Assembly: GCF_900104095.1 (NCBI RefSeq)
Contig: NZ_FNJO01000008.1
Location: 1 to 64,000, forward strand
Source: Ralstonia sp. 25mfcol4.1
Lineage (GTDB): Bacteria; Pseudomonadota; Gammaproteobacteria; Burkholderiales; Burkholderiaceae
Reading direction: 5' to 3'
DNA length: 64,000 nucleotides
The position numbers and the translations under genes were made by a program. Numbering within the stretch: the first letter of the stretch is position 1; every line of letters starts with the position of its first letter. Below are positions 50,435 through 58,972 of this stretch, piece by piece. The notes under the pieces are model-generated. The model saw only the letters and a list, made by a program, of their open reading frames with translations. It searched no databases and was not told the DNA's origin.

Positions 50435-50462
50435 TTGCTCATAATCTATCTTATGTTAAATA
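50435..50462 (+). other. dif-like site / right attachment site (attR)
   Basis: The 28 bases contain a XerC arm ending CTCATAA, a central TCTATC and the XerD arm TTATGTTAAAT, identical to the E. coli dif XerD arm. Only about four of the 27 aligned bases differ from the E. coli dif sequence. The core ATAATCTATC is repeated at the left prophage end. It may serve as the functional dimer-resolution site of this replicon. Confidence 0.88.
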
Positions 50463-50573
50463 ACGAGTCACCTGATTCGCAAGCGCCGGCGGCTGGGTCG
50501 CGCATCCCAGCCGCCACTTCCAGGCGCGGCGGCCCCGCTTGAATCGGGGGTTGGCGCGGCTAGAATCAACTTC

Positions 50574-53408
50574 ATGCGCGAAGGCCAACTCGTTCCACCG
50601 GCACCGCCCCGGAAAAAGCCGGCGGCCCGCAACCGTGCTTCCGGCCAGCGCGTCGCGGAAGCATCCGCGGGTGTTGCTGCGACCCCATCTGCGCCGTCTG
50701 CGCCGTCTGCGCCGTTCCTGCTGGCCACCAAGATTCTTCCGCCGCGTCTGCCGTCCGGATTGATCGAACGTCCGCGCCTGCTGGACGTGCTGGGCCAGGG
50801 CCGCGACAAGCGGCTCACCGTCATCAAGGCCCCGGCAGGTTTCGGCAAGACTTCGCTTTGCATCGCCTGGCTTGACCGGTTGCGCGCCGATGGCGTCCGC
50901 GTCGCCTGGCTGTCGGTCGATCAGGAAGACGACGAGCCTGCGCATTTTCTAAGTCATCTAGCGCAATCGCTGTACCGTGCCTGTGCCGCCGAAGGCGCGC
51001 CGCCAGGGCTTGCCGGGGATGTCTCGCTGCTCGTGCCCCGCGCGGTGATTGCCACGCTGGCCAACACGCTGGCCGAGATCGACGACGAGCTGTTTCTGTT
51101 CGTGGACGACTACCACCTGATCGCCACTGAATCGATTCATGAAGCCGTTGCGCTGCTGCTGGCCCACGCGCCGTCGAACTTCCATCTGGTGCTGGGCACG
51201 CGTGCGGATCCGCCCTTGCCGCTGGCGCGATTGCGGGCCGGCAATGCGCTGCTGGAAATCGACGCCACGATGTTGCGCTTCAGCGCCGACGAAACCGGGC
51301 GGTTCGTGCAGCGCGAATGCGCGGGTGGCCTGCCGCAGGCCTCGGTGGACGCCTTGCACGCCTCGACCGAAGGCTGGGCGGCCGCGTTGCGCCTGTCCGC
51401 CCCGATGCTGGCGCGCAGCCAGTCGGGCACCTGGGTGGCGCCATCGGGCACGGCGCGGCCTATCGCAGCCTATCTGGAAGAGATGCTGGCCTGCCAGACC
51501 CCGGAACTGGTCGATTTCATGGTGCGTACCGCCATCCTCGACCGGCTTTCGGCGCCGCTCTGCATGGCCGTTACCGGCGCGGCGGATAGCCAGAACATGC
51601 TTCAGGCGCTGGCCACGCGCCAGTTGCTGCTCGATCCGCTGGATGTCGAGGGTCGGTGGTTTCGCTACCACCAGTTGCTGCGCGACTACCTTCGCCAGCG
51701 GCTTGAGACCGCCGCTGACATCGACATTGCCGACCTGCATCGGCGCGCGTCGCGCTGGTATGCCGCGCAGGCACTGTGGACCGACGCCGTCTGGCATGCG
51801 CTGGAAGCCGGCGATGCCGTCGATGCGGTTGCCCTGATTGGTCAATGTGCGATGTCGCTGGTCCGCAAGGGCGATCTGATGACGCTGCTTGGCTGGCAGC
51901 GGCATTTGCCGCCGGACATCATGCGTGGCCAGGTGGATGTGCGCCTGGCGCTGGCACGCGGCATGGCGCTGGCCATGCGTTTCGAGGAAGCGTCTGCGAT
52001 GGTCGAAGCCATCGAGCTGGATGCCGCGCAAGGGCCCGAGGCCGATCGCGACCGCTACCTGTGGGAATGCCGGGCGATACGCGCCCTGCTCACCGCCCTG
52101 CGCGACGATGCCCAGGGCGCGCTGCGGCTGGCGGAAGACTGCCTGCGCCGCCCGCTGTCGGACGATCCGTGGATGATCAACGTGCTAAGCAACGTCGTGC
52201 GGTTCGCGCACTGGAAGTCCGGCGATCTGGAACGGCTGTACGCCACGCCATGGATACCCTATTCGCCCGACGAAAACCGGCGCTATCCGCTGTCTTCGGT
52301 CTACCGGCTTTGCCTGCTGGGGCTGGCGGAACTGCAGCAGATGCGTTTCGACGTGGCAGAGCGATACTTTCTGCAGGCGATGCGATTTGCCGAAGACCAC
52401 GCCGGCCCGGCCTCGACGGCCGCCGCACTGTGCGCACCGGCGCTTGCCCAGTTGCGCTACGAGCAGGACCGGCTCGAAGAAGCCGAAACGCTGCTGGTGG
52501 AACGCATGCCTGTCATCGACGTGGCGGTCCTGCTGGACAGCGTGCTGGTGGCGTACACGTTGCTGATCCGGATTGCGGCGGCGCGCGGGCACCTGGACCA
52601 GGCCCACGTGTGGATCGAACAGGCGTTGACGATTGGCCATCAACGCGCGTGGCACCGGCTGGTGGCTGCCATCCTCCTGGAGCGTGTCCGGCTGCTGCTT
52701 GCCGAAGGCCGCGCCCGGGAAGCCGCCGCGTGCGTCGAACAGATCGACAGGCTGGTGAACACCGTCGATGCGCCCGATTGCGAGGCCTGCGTCAGCGAAC
52801 TGGACCGCTATCGGACACTTGGCGCCGCCAGCCTGGCCATGGCCGGGGCGCGGCCTGAAGACGCCGTGCGCCTGCTGGACGCCCTGCTCCGGCGCTTTTC
52901 GCGGAGCCGGCCCGATTATCTGGCGCTACGCGCGCGCACCTTGCTGGCACTGGCCTGCCACGCCAGGGGGTCGGCGGAACGGGCCGTCGAGGAATGCGGC
53001 CGGGTGCTGGCCTCCATCCAGTCCGCGCGTGCGTACCGCATCATCCTGGATCAGGGGCCCGGCGTCAGGGCCCTTCTGGAACTGGTCAGAAAGGCTACCG
53101 TCGCCGCTGGCGGCGGCGCGGAACGCCTGGCCTGCATCGACGAGCTGCTCGAACGTTGCAACGAGCGCTACCAGATGCGGCAAAAGGCATCGTCGGCGTC
53201 GGTGCGAGACGCGCTGAGCGCGCGCGAAGGCGGCATCCTGGCGCTGATCGCGGCCGGCCAGTCGAACAAGGAAATCGCGCGGACGCTGGGCATCGCGCCC
53301 GAAACCGTCAAGACCCATATCAAGAGCATCTTCGTCAAGCTGTCCGTGGAAAAACGTGCGCACGCCGTCGCGCGTGCGCAATCGCTGGGGCTGGTCGCCG
53401 GGCACTGA
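50574..53408 (+). CDS. LuxR-family ATP-dependent (LAL/MalT-type) regulator
   Basis: The 944-residue regulator has a disordered N-terminus with Ala/Pro/Ser repeats and a STAND-type NTPase (TVIKAPAGFGKTSLCIAWL, Walker A near residue 86; LFLFVDDYHLI, Walker B). A long TPR-like helical region and a C-terminal LuxR helix-turn-helix (LSAREGGILALIAAGQSNKEIARTL, then ETVKTHIKSIFVKL) follow. The layout matches MalT/AlkS/AcoK activators that respond to small ligands. It stands directly upstream of the acyl-CoA ligase/PHA genes on the same strand and is their probable activator. It starts about 110 bases from the dif site. Confidence 0.92.
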   Translation: MREGQLVPPAPPRKKPAARNRASGQRVAEASAGVAATPSAPSAPSAPFLLATKILPPRLPSGLIERPRLLDVLGQGRDKRLTVIKAPAGFGKTSLCIAWLDRLRADGVRVAWLSVDQEDDEPAHFLSHLAQSLYRACAAEGAPPGLAGDVSLLVPRAVIATLANTLAEIDDELFLFVDDYHLIATESIHEAVALLLAHAPSNFHLVLGTRADPPLPLARLRAGNALLEIDATMLRFSADETGRFVQRECAGGLPQASVDALHASTEGWAAALRLSAPMLARSQSGTWVAPSGTARPIAAYLEEMLACQTPELVDFMVRTAILDRLSAPLCMAVTGAADSQNMLQALATRQLLLDPLDVEGRWFRYHQLLRDYLRQRLETAADIDIADLHRRASRWYAAQALWTDAVWHALEAGDAVDAVALIGQCAMSLVRKGDLMTLLGWQRHLPPDIMRGQVDVRLALARGMALAMRFEEASAMVEAIELDAAQGPEADRDRYLWECRAIRALLTALRDDAQGALRLAEDCLRRPLSDDPWMINVLSNVVRFAHWKSGDLERLYATPWIPYSPDENRRYPLSSVYRLCLLGLAELQQMRFDVAERYFLQAMRFAEDHAGPASTAAALCAPALAQLRYEQDRLEEAETLLVERMPVIDVAVLLDSVLVAYTLLIRIAAARGHLDQAHVWIEQALTIGHQRAWHRLVAAILLERVRLLLAEGRAREAAACVEQIDRLVNTVDAPDCEACVSELDRYRTLGAASLAMAGARPEDAVRLLDALLRRFSRSRPDYLALRARTLLALACHARGSAERAVEECGRVLASIQSARAYRIILDQGPGVRALLELVRKATVAAGGGAERLACIDELLERCNERYQMRQKASSASVRDALSAREGGILALIAAGQSNKEIARTLGIAPETVKTHIKSIFVKLSVEKRAHAVARAQSLGLVAGH

Positions 53409-53486
53409 CATCCCCCGCCGGTTTCGTTTCCGGCCTCCGTCCCCCGCCTCCCCCAAACGCGCTCCCCCGTTCCGGTCCCCTTTTTG

Positions 53487-53565
53487 GGGGATACGGCCGT
53501 CCAGACTGCACGGCCAACATGGCATCCATACATAGCGCCGCCTGAATCCCCCGTGGGGTGACGGC
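53487..53565. promoter_or_regulatory. Two MalT-box-like repeats (GGGGWKACGGC)
   Basis: GGGGATACGGC (53487-53497) and GGGGTGACGGC (53555-53565) are direct repeats differing at two positions, 68 bases apart, in the 209-base gap before the acyl-CoA ligase. MalT binds boxes of the form GGGGAKGAGG, so these may be sites for the LAL regulator. This is an inference. Confidence 0.45.
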
Positions 53566-53617
53566 TCCGGCGCACCACAGACTTCCCTTTTGTCTGGAAT
53601 ACGCAGGAGACACACCC

Positions 53618-55270
53618 ATGCTGGACGCGATGCACGACACCGCCCCGAACGCCTACGCCTATCCGCTGCTGATCAAGCAGCTGCTGCATACGCCACTTGG
53701 CCAGAACCCCGACCAGGAAATCGTGTACCGCGGCACCCACCGCCAGACGTACCGCACGATGCGCGAGCGGATTGGCCGCCTGGCCAACGGCCTGAGCCGG
53801 CTTGGCGTGGAGCATGGAACCACGGTGGCCGTGATGGACTGGGACAGCCATCGCTATCTGGAGTGCTACTTCGCGGTGCCGATGATGGGTGCCGTGCTGC
53901 AGACGGTGAACGTGCGGCTGTCGCCGGACGAGATCGCCTACACGATCAACCACGCCGGCGCCGAGGTGCTGCTGGTGCATACCGACTTCCTGCCGGTACT
54001 GGAATCGATCCGTAGCACGCTCGACACCGTGCGTGTCTTCGTGCTGCTCGACGACCAGGACGGCGCGCCGGCATCGCTCACCATCCCGTTCAGCGCCGAG
54101 TACGAAGACCTGCTGGCGGCGAACGCGGTGGCGTACGACTTTCCCGATTTCGACGAGAACACGCGGGCCACCACGTTCTACACGACGGGCACCACGGGCC
54201 TGCCCAAGGGCGTGCATTTTTCCCACCGCCAGCTTGTGCTTCACACCATTACCGCGACGGCCGGCCTGGCGAGTCCGATGTCTGGCCAGCGGTTCCATCG
54301 CGGCGACGTCTACATGCCCGTCACGCCGATGTTCCACGTGCACGCCTGGGGCATGCCGTACGTGGCCACTGTGCTGGGCGTCAAGCAGGTGTACCCGGGC
54401 CGCTACGCGCCCGACCAGCTGGTCAGGCTGGTGCGCGACGAAGGCGTGACCTTCTCGCACTGCGTCGCCACCATCCTCCACATGCTGTTGAACTGCGAAG
54501 CCGCCAAGACGGCCGACTTCAGCCGCTGGAAGGTCATCATCGGCGGCGGCGCCCTGCCCCACGGCCTGGCGCGCGCCGCGCTGGAACGCGGCATCGACGT
54601 CTTCGCGGGCTACGGCATGTCCGAGACCTGTCCGCTGCTGAGCCTGGCCCAGATTCCGGAGGACGCCCAGCCGCGCGATATCGACGACGAAATTCGCCTG
54701 CGCTGCAAGACCGGGCGCCCGGTGCCGCTGGTGGACCTGCGCATCGTGGACGACGCGATGAACGACGTGCCGCATGACGGCAAGGCCAGCGGGGAGGTTG
54801 TGGTGCGCGCCCCGTGGCTGACGCAGGGCTATCGCGGCAATGCCGAGGCCTCGGTGGCGCTCTGGCACGGCGGCTACCTGCATACGCAGGACATCGCGAA
54901 CATGGACGCCACCGGGAATCTGCAGATCACCGACCGCATCAAGGACGTAATCAAGTCCGGCGGCGAATGGGTGTCGTCGCTCGAAATCGAAAGCCTGATC
55001 TCGCAGCACCCGCGCGTGTCGGAAGTGGCCGTGATCGGCATCAAGGACGAGAAATGGGGCGAGCGCCCCGTGGCGCTGGTCGTGCTCAAGCCCGGCGAAG
55101 CCGTCACGGCCATCGAGGAAGACATCCGCGACCACGTGATGACCTTCACCACCAAGGGCCGGATCTCGAAATACGCGGTGCCGCAGACGGTGCGGATCGT
55201 CGACGCCCTGGAAAAGACCAGCATCGGCAAGCTGAACAAGAAACTGATGCGCGAACGCTTCGTCGCCTGA
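53618..55270 (+). CDS. Acyl-CoA synthetase (AMP-forming), FadD/AlkK-like
   Basis: The 550-residue enzyme activates fatty acids to acyl-CoA. The AMP-binding P-loop is TFYTTGTTGLPKG (around residues 185-197), followed by VFAGYGMSETCPLL, YLHTQDIANMD and the C-terminal KDVIKSGGEWVSSLEIE with catalytic Lys in GKLNKK. Length and motifs fit medium/long-chain ligases such as Pseudomonas AlkK. ATG 53618 follows GCAGGAGA; an upstream in-frame start at 53558 is less likely. It heads the PHA-related gene set. Confidence 0.93.
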   Translation: MLDAMHDTAPNAYAYPLLIKQLLHTPLGQNPDQEIVYRGTHRQTYRTMRERIGRLANGLSRLGVEHGTTVAVMDWDSHRYLECYFAVPMMGAVLQTVNVRLSPDEIAYTINHAGAEVLLVHTDFLPVLESIRSTLDTVRVFVLLDDQDGAPASLTIPFSAEYEDLLAANAVAYDFPDFDENTRATTFYTTGTTGLPKGVHFSHRQLVLHTITATAGLASPMSGQRFHRGDVYMPVTPMFHVHAWGMPYVATVLGVKQVYPGRYAPDQLVRLVRDEGVTFSHCVATILHMLLNCEAAKTADFSRWKVIIGGGALPHGLARAALERGIDVFAGYGMSETCPLLSLAQIPEDAQPRDIDDEIRLRCKTGRPVPLVDLRIVDDAMNDVPHDGKASGEVVVRAPWLTQGYRGNAEASVALWHGGYLHTQDIANMDATGNLQITDRIKDVIKSGGEWVSSLEIESLISQHPRVSEVAVIGIKDEKWGERPVALVVLKPGEAVTAIEEDIRDHVMTFTTKGRISKYAVPQTVRIVDALEKTSIGKLNKKLMRERFVA

Positions 55271-55293
55271 GCGACCAGTCATCCGCGCGACCA

Positions 55294-55325
55294 AACGAAT
55301 GAACGAATGCACGAGTGAACGAGTG
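55294..55325. repeat. 8-bp tandem repeat before the MaoC gene
   Basis: Two copies of AACGAATG are followed by CACGAGTG and AACGAGTG, ending at the CGAGGAGA ribosome site of the next gene. Confidence 0.85.
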
Positions 55326-55340
55326 CGAGGAGACAACACC

Positions 55341-55811
55341 ATGACCATTGCTGGCTACAGCATGAACACCCTGGGCGACTTCGTCGGCCGCGAGCTTGGC
55401 GTATCGGGCTGGCTGATCGTCGATCAGGCCCGTGTCGACGCCTTTGCCGACTGCACGGGCGACCGCCAGTGGATCCACGTGGACGTGGATCGCGCACAGC
55501 GCGAGAGCCCATTCGGCGGCACCATCGCGCACGGCTACCTGAGCCTGTCGCTGCTGGCCTCGCTGTCGATGGAAGTGGGCGTGGTGCCCCACGATGCCAG
55601 CGCGGGCCTGAACTACGGGCTCGACAAGGTGCGCTTCCTGGCGCCGGTGAAGGCCGGCGCACGGGTGCGCAACCGCGTGACGCTGGCCGCGGTGGAAGAC
55701 AAGGGCGACGGCCGTGTGATCGCCCGGATGATCAATACGCTGGAAATCGAAGGCGAAACCAAGCCGGCGCTGCTGGCGGAATCGCTGGCCATGCTGATGG
55801 CAGCGCGCTGA
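55341..55811 (+). CDS. MaoC-family (R)-enoyl-CoA hydratase-like protein
   Basis: The 156-residue hot-dog protein has FADCTGDRQWIHVDVDRA, the hydratase-2 motif with catalytic Asp and His (TGDxxWIH), and GTIAHGYLSLSLLASL for the central helix. The QW in place of the NP of PhaJ is common in NodN-like MaoC proteins. In this setting it could make (R)-3-hydroxyacyl-CoA from beta-oxidation enoyl-CoA for the synthase downstream. Its stop is 17 bases before phaC. Confidence 0.88.
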   Translation: MTIAGYSMNTLGDFVGRELGVSGWLIVDQARVDAFADCTGDRQWIHVDVDRAQRESPFGGTIAHGYLSLSLLASLSMEVGVVPHDASAGLNYGLDKVRFLAPVKAGARVRNRVTLAAVEDKGDGRVIARMINTLEIEGETKPALLAESLAMLMAAR

Positions 55812-55828
55812 GAGGAGCCGAAGACAAC

Positions 55829-57550
55829 ATGCAAGCCAACATCGAATCCCCCGTGCGCGCCCTCGCGGCGCCGAATGTCCTGAAAGAGGAAGGCCACGCC
55901 GGCACGAACCGGCCGAAGCTGAACCCGTTCATCGGGCTGCGCCCGTGCGACGTGCTGGACACCGTGCGCCAGGTGGGCGCGCAGACCGTGCGCCAACCCG
56001 GGCTGCTGGTCGAACAAGGTGCCGCGCTGACGCGCGAGATCGTGGCCGCGCTGGCCGGCACGGGCGGCCCCGCGCCGCAGAAAGGCGACAAGCGGTTTAT
56101 CGACAGCGCCTGGCAGAGCAATCCGTTCTATCGCGTGGCGATGCAGAGCTACCTGGCCTGGTGTAACGCGCTGGGCGGCTTTGTCGATCGGTCCGCGCTC
56201 GACGACCGCAGCAAGGAGCGCGCGCAGTTCGTCCTGCAGCTGATGACCGACGCGCTGGCGCCGACCAACACGCTGCTCGGCAATCCGGCCGCGCTGCGCA
56301 AGATCGTGGAATCGGGCGGCACCAGCCTGGTGTCCGGCATCAAGAACGCCATCGTGGACGCCGTGCGCAACCAGGGTATGCCGTCGCAGGTCGATACGTC
56401 GGCCTTCCAGGTGGGCAAGAACCTGGCGACCTCGCCCGGTGCCGTGGTGTTCCGCAACGAGGTGCTGGAACTGATTCAGTACAAGCCGGCGACGGCGACG
56501 GTGCACGGGCGCCCGCAGCTGATCGTGCCGCCGCAGATCAACAAGTACTACGTGTTCGACCTGTCGAAGGGCAAGAGCATCGTCGACTACCTGCTGCAGA
56601 GCGAATTCCAGGTGTTTGCCGTGAGCTGGCGCAACCCGACCATCGAGCATCGCGACTGGGACATGGACACCTACGTGTCGGCGCTGATCGAAGCCATCCA
56701 TGCGGTGCGCGAGATCACCGGCAGCGACGACGTGAACCTGCACGGCGCCTGTTCCGGGGCCATGACCATGTCGGCGCTGATGGGCCATCTGGAAGCGCGC
56801 GGCGAGCGCCTGGTCAATGCGGCCACGCTGATGGTGGCCGTGCTGGACAGCAGCGAGGAGTCGCAGATCGGCCTGTTCGCCACGCCCGAGAGCATCTCCG
56901 CGGCCAAGCAGAACAGCATCATGAAGGGCGTGCTGGAAGGCAACGAGATGGGCCGCGTGTTCGCGTGGATGCGGCCGAACGACCTGGTGTGGAACTACTG
57001 GATCAACAATTACCTGCTGGGCAATGCGCCGCCGGTGTTCGACATCCTGTACTGGAACAACGACACCACGCGGCTGCCGGGCAAGTTCCACGGCCAGCTG
57101 CTCGACATCTTCGCCGGCAACGTGTTTGCCCGGCCCGGCGCGCTGACCGTGCTGGGCACGCCGGTGGATCTGTCCAAGGTGGCGTGCGACACGTACGTGG
57201 TGGGCGGCATCACCGATCACATCACCCCGTGGAAGGGCGTCTACAACACTGCGCGGATGTTCGGCGGCAACACGCGCTTCGTACTGAGTTCCAGCGGCCA
57301 CATCCAGAGCCTGATCAATCCGCCGGGCAACCCGAAGGCCAGGTTCTTCGTCAATGCGGATGCGGCCCTGCCCGAAGATCCGGAGGCCTGGCTGGGCGGC
57401 GCCACCGCGCAGCCCGATTCGTGGTGGGACAACTGGCGCACGTGGCTGGCCGAGCGATCCGGCGACCGGCGCGATGCACCGGCCCACGTGGGCAGCGCCA
57501 GCCACCCCGCCCTGTGCGACGCACCGGGCACCTACGTCACCGGCGCGTGA
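55829..57550 (+). CDS. phaC: Class II-type PHA synthase
   Basis: The 573-residue synthase polymerises (R)-3-hydroxyacyl-CoA. The catalytic Cys308 lies in a lipase-box-like HGACSGAMT, with Asp463 (GGITDHITPW) and His491 (SSSGHIQS). Long stretches such as VPPQINKYYVFDLS, VFAWMRPNDLVWNYW and DILYWNNDTTRLP, and the end APGTYV, match Pseudomonas PhaC1/PhaC2. They do not match the class I enzyme of Cupriavidus PHB operons, so the preferred substrates are probably medium-chain-length. The residue after the box is Ala rather than the more usual Gly (SGAM). Confidence 0.93.
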   Translation: MQANIESPVRALAAPNVLKEEGHAGTNRPKLNPFIGLRPCDVLDTVRQVGAQTVRQPGLLVEQGAALTREIVAALAGTGGPAPQKGDKRFIDSAWQSNPFYRVAMQSYLAWCNALGGFVDRSALDDRSKERAQFVLQLMTDALAPTNTLLGNPAALRKIVESGGTSLVSGIKNAIVDAVRNQGMPSQVDTSAFQVGKNLATSPGAVVFRNEVLELIQYKPATATVHGRPQLIVPPQINKYYVFDLSKGKSIVDYLLQSEFQVFAVSWRNPTIEHRDWDMDTYVSALIEAIHAVREITGSDDVNLHGACSGAMTMSALMGHLEARGERLVNAATLMVAVLDSSEESQIGLFATPESISAAKQNSIMKGVLEGNEMGRVFAWMRPNDLVWNYWINNYLLGNAPPVFDILYWNNDTTRLPGKFHGQLLDIFAGNVFARPGALTVLGTPVDLSKVACDTYVVGGITDHITPWKGVYNTARMFGGNTRFVLSSSGHIQSLINPPGNPKARFFVNADAALPEDPEAWLGGATAQPDSWWDNWRTWLAERSGDRRDAPAHVGSASHPALCDAPGTYVTGA

Positions 57551-57610
57551 TCGTTCCGACCGTCGTATCCGGGCGTTTCTTTTCTCAACCGCACCAATAG
57601 CATCAAAACC

Positions 57611-58060
57611 ATGGAAACTACTGCATCGAAGTCCTCGCCGGCCAACCCCGCCGCCGCCCTGTTCTCCGCGTACAACGGCATGCTGCAGCGCCTGCGCCTG
57701 CCCGGCCTCGACGTGAGCGCCATTGCCGAAGCGCGTCGCAAGGACCTGGCCGCGCTGGCCACCATCAACCTCGCACTGCTCGACGGCGTGCAAGCGTTCA
57801 GCCAGAAGCAGGCGGAAGTGGTGCGCGGCACGCTGTCCGCCCTGCAGGACCGCCTGCTGCAGCCGGGCGCAGCAGGCAACGGCGCCGGCGCCACGGGCGC
57901 GGTGGAACTGACGCAGGGGGCACTGCAGAAGTCGCTGGCCAACCTGCGCGACCTGGCCGACATCGCCCAGAAGACGCAGGCCGACAGCGTGTCGGCAGCC
58001 AGCAAGCGGATCGCCGAGAATGTGGAGGAACTGAAGGCGCTGTTCAAGCCCGCGCAGTGA
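57611..58060 (+). CDS. phaP: Phasin-family PHA granule protein
   Basis: The 149-residue protein is mostly amphipathic helix, with the phasin pattern ARRKDLAALATINLALLDGV, FSQKQAEVVRGTL and a C-terminal ASKRIAENVEELKALF. Phasins coat PHA granules and limit their size. The middle has a Gly/Ala linker (PGAAGNGAGATG). It lies 60 bases after phaC and overlaps the next frame at its stop. Confidence 0.88.
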   Translation: METTASKSSPANPAAALFSAYNGMLQRLRLPGLDVSAIAEARRKDLAALATINLALLDGVQAFSQKQAEVVRGTLSALQDRLLQPGAAGNGAGATGAVELTQGALQKSLANLRDLADIAQKTQADSVSAASKRIAENVEELKALFKPAQ

Positions 58061-58122
58061 TCGCGGATCATCGTGAAACGCCGGCGGGCGCCTTGCGGGG
58101 CGCCTGCGACAAGGACAACCAG

Positions 58123-58965
58123 ATGAATCAGGCAGCGTGCCAGGCCGAAACCGGCGGCAAACTGGACATTCGCACCATCGACGTGGACGGTAGGACGCTG
58201 CGCGTCGGCATCCGCCGTGGCACCCGCGGCAGCCCGCCCCTGCTGCTGTTCAACGGCATCGGCGCCAATCTGGAGCTGGTCGAGCCGCTGATTGCGGCGC
58301 TTGGCGACGTGGAAGTCGTGATCTTCGACATTCCCGGCGTAGGCGGTTCGCCCACGCCGGTCATGCCGTATCGCTTTTCCACCCTGAGCCTGCTGGCCGA
58401 CAGGCTGCTGACCCACCTGGGCTATACGGGACAGGTGGACGTGCTGGGCGTGTCCTGGGGCGGCGCGCTTGCCCAGGAGTTCGCGCACCTTTATCCCCGG
58501 CGTTGCCGGCGGCTGATCCTTGCCGCGACATCGCCCGGCGTGATCATGGTGCCGGCCAGGCCGTCGGTGCTGGCCAGGATGATCGGGCCGCGCCGCTATA
58601 CCGATCCCGCCTATCTGGAAAAGATCGGCGGCGATCTGTACGGCGGTGCCTATCGCCATGACCTCGGGCTGTTGCGCGAGCACAGCCGCCATATCGAGCC
58701 GCCGCGCGGACGCGGCTATGTCTACCAGCTGCTGGCGGCCTGGGGCTGGAGCAGCCTGCCGTGGCTGGGCGGCCTGCGGCAGCCGACGCTGGTCATGCAT
58801 GGCAACGACGACCCGATCGTGCCGCTGGCCAACGCGAAGATACTGGCTGCGCGCATCCGCCAGGCGAAGCTGCATGTGATCGACGATGGTCATCTGTTCC
58901 TGGTGTCGCGGGCGGCGGAGGTGGCGCCCGTGATCCGCGGGTTCCTGCGGCAGGACCTGCAGTGA
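58123..58965 (+). CDS. phaZ: Medium-chain-length PHA depolymerase (PhaZ-type)
   Basis: The 280-residue alpha/beta hydrolase matches intracellular mcl-PHA depolymerases of Pseudomonas in length and in blocks such as LLLFNGIGANLELVEPL, FDIPGVGGSPTP and VLGVSWGGALAQEFAHLYP (nucleophile Ser111). HGNDDPIVPLAN supplies the Asp and IDDGHLFLVSR the His. It would mobilise stored polymer. ATG 58123 with AAGGA matches homologues; an upstream GTG 58057 overlapping the phasin stop adds 22 unlike residues. Confidence 0.9.
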   Translation: MNQAACQAETGGKLDIRTIDVDGRTLRVGIRRGTRGSPPLLLFNGIGANLELVEPLIAALGDVEVVIFDIPGVGGSPTPVMPYRFSTLSLLADRLLTHLGYTGQVDVLGVSWGGALAQEFAHLYPRRCRRLILAATSPGVIMVPARPSVLARMIGPRRYTDPAYLEKIGGDLYGGAYRHDLGLLREHSRHIEPPRGRGYVYQLLAAWGWSSLPWLGGLRQPTLVMHGNDDPIVPLANAKILAARIRQAKLHVIDDGHLFLVSRAAEVAPVIRGFLRQDLQ

Positions 58966-58972
58966 GCCGCGC

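Larger units (their letters stand above)
44432..50450 (+). mobile_element. Filamentous (Inoviridae) prophage integrated at a dif site
   Basis: About 6.0 kb bounded by direct repeats of ATAATCTATC contains a complete inovirus gene order. On the plus strand are ssDNA-binding protein, replication initiator, major coat protein, small coat proteins, adsorption protein, gVI-like protein and Zot. Divergent regulators sit at both ends, with a hairpin-rich intergenic region and a terminator on the right. There is no integrase or transposase, and the right boundary matches dif, so integration through the host XerC/XerD recombinases is the evident route. No secretin gene (gIV) is present; export would use a host secretin. 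Confidence 0.93.

Noticed and set aside
53168-57793. Two minus-strand frames of 726 codons each opposite acyl-CoA ligase and phaC
   Set aside because: Both are compositional shadows of well-supported plus-strand genes.
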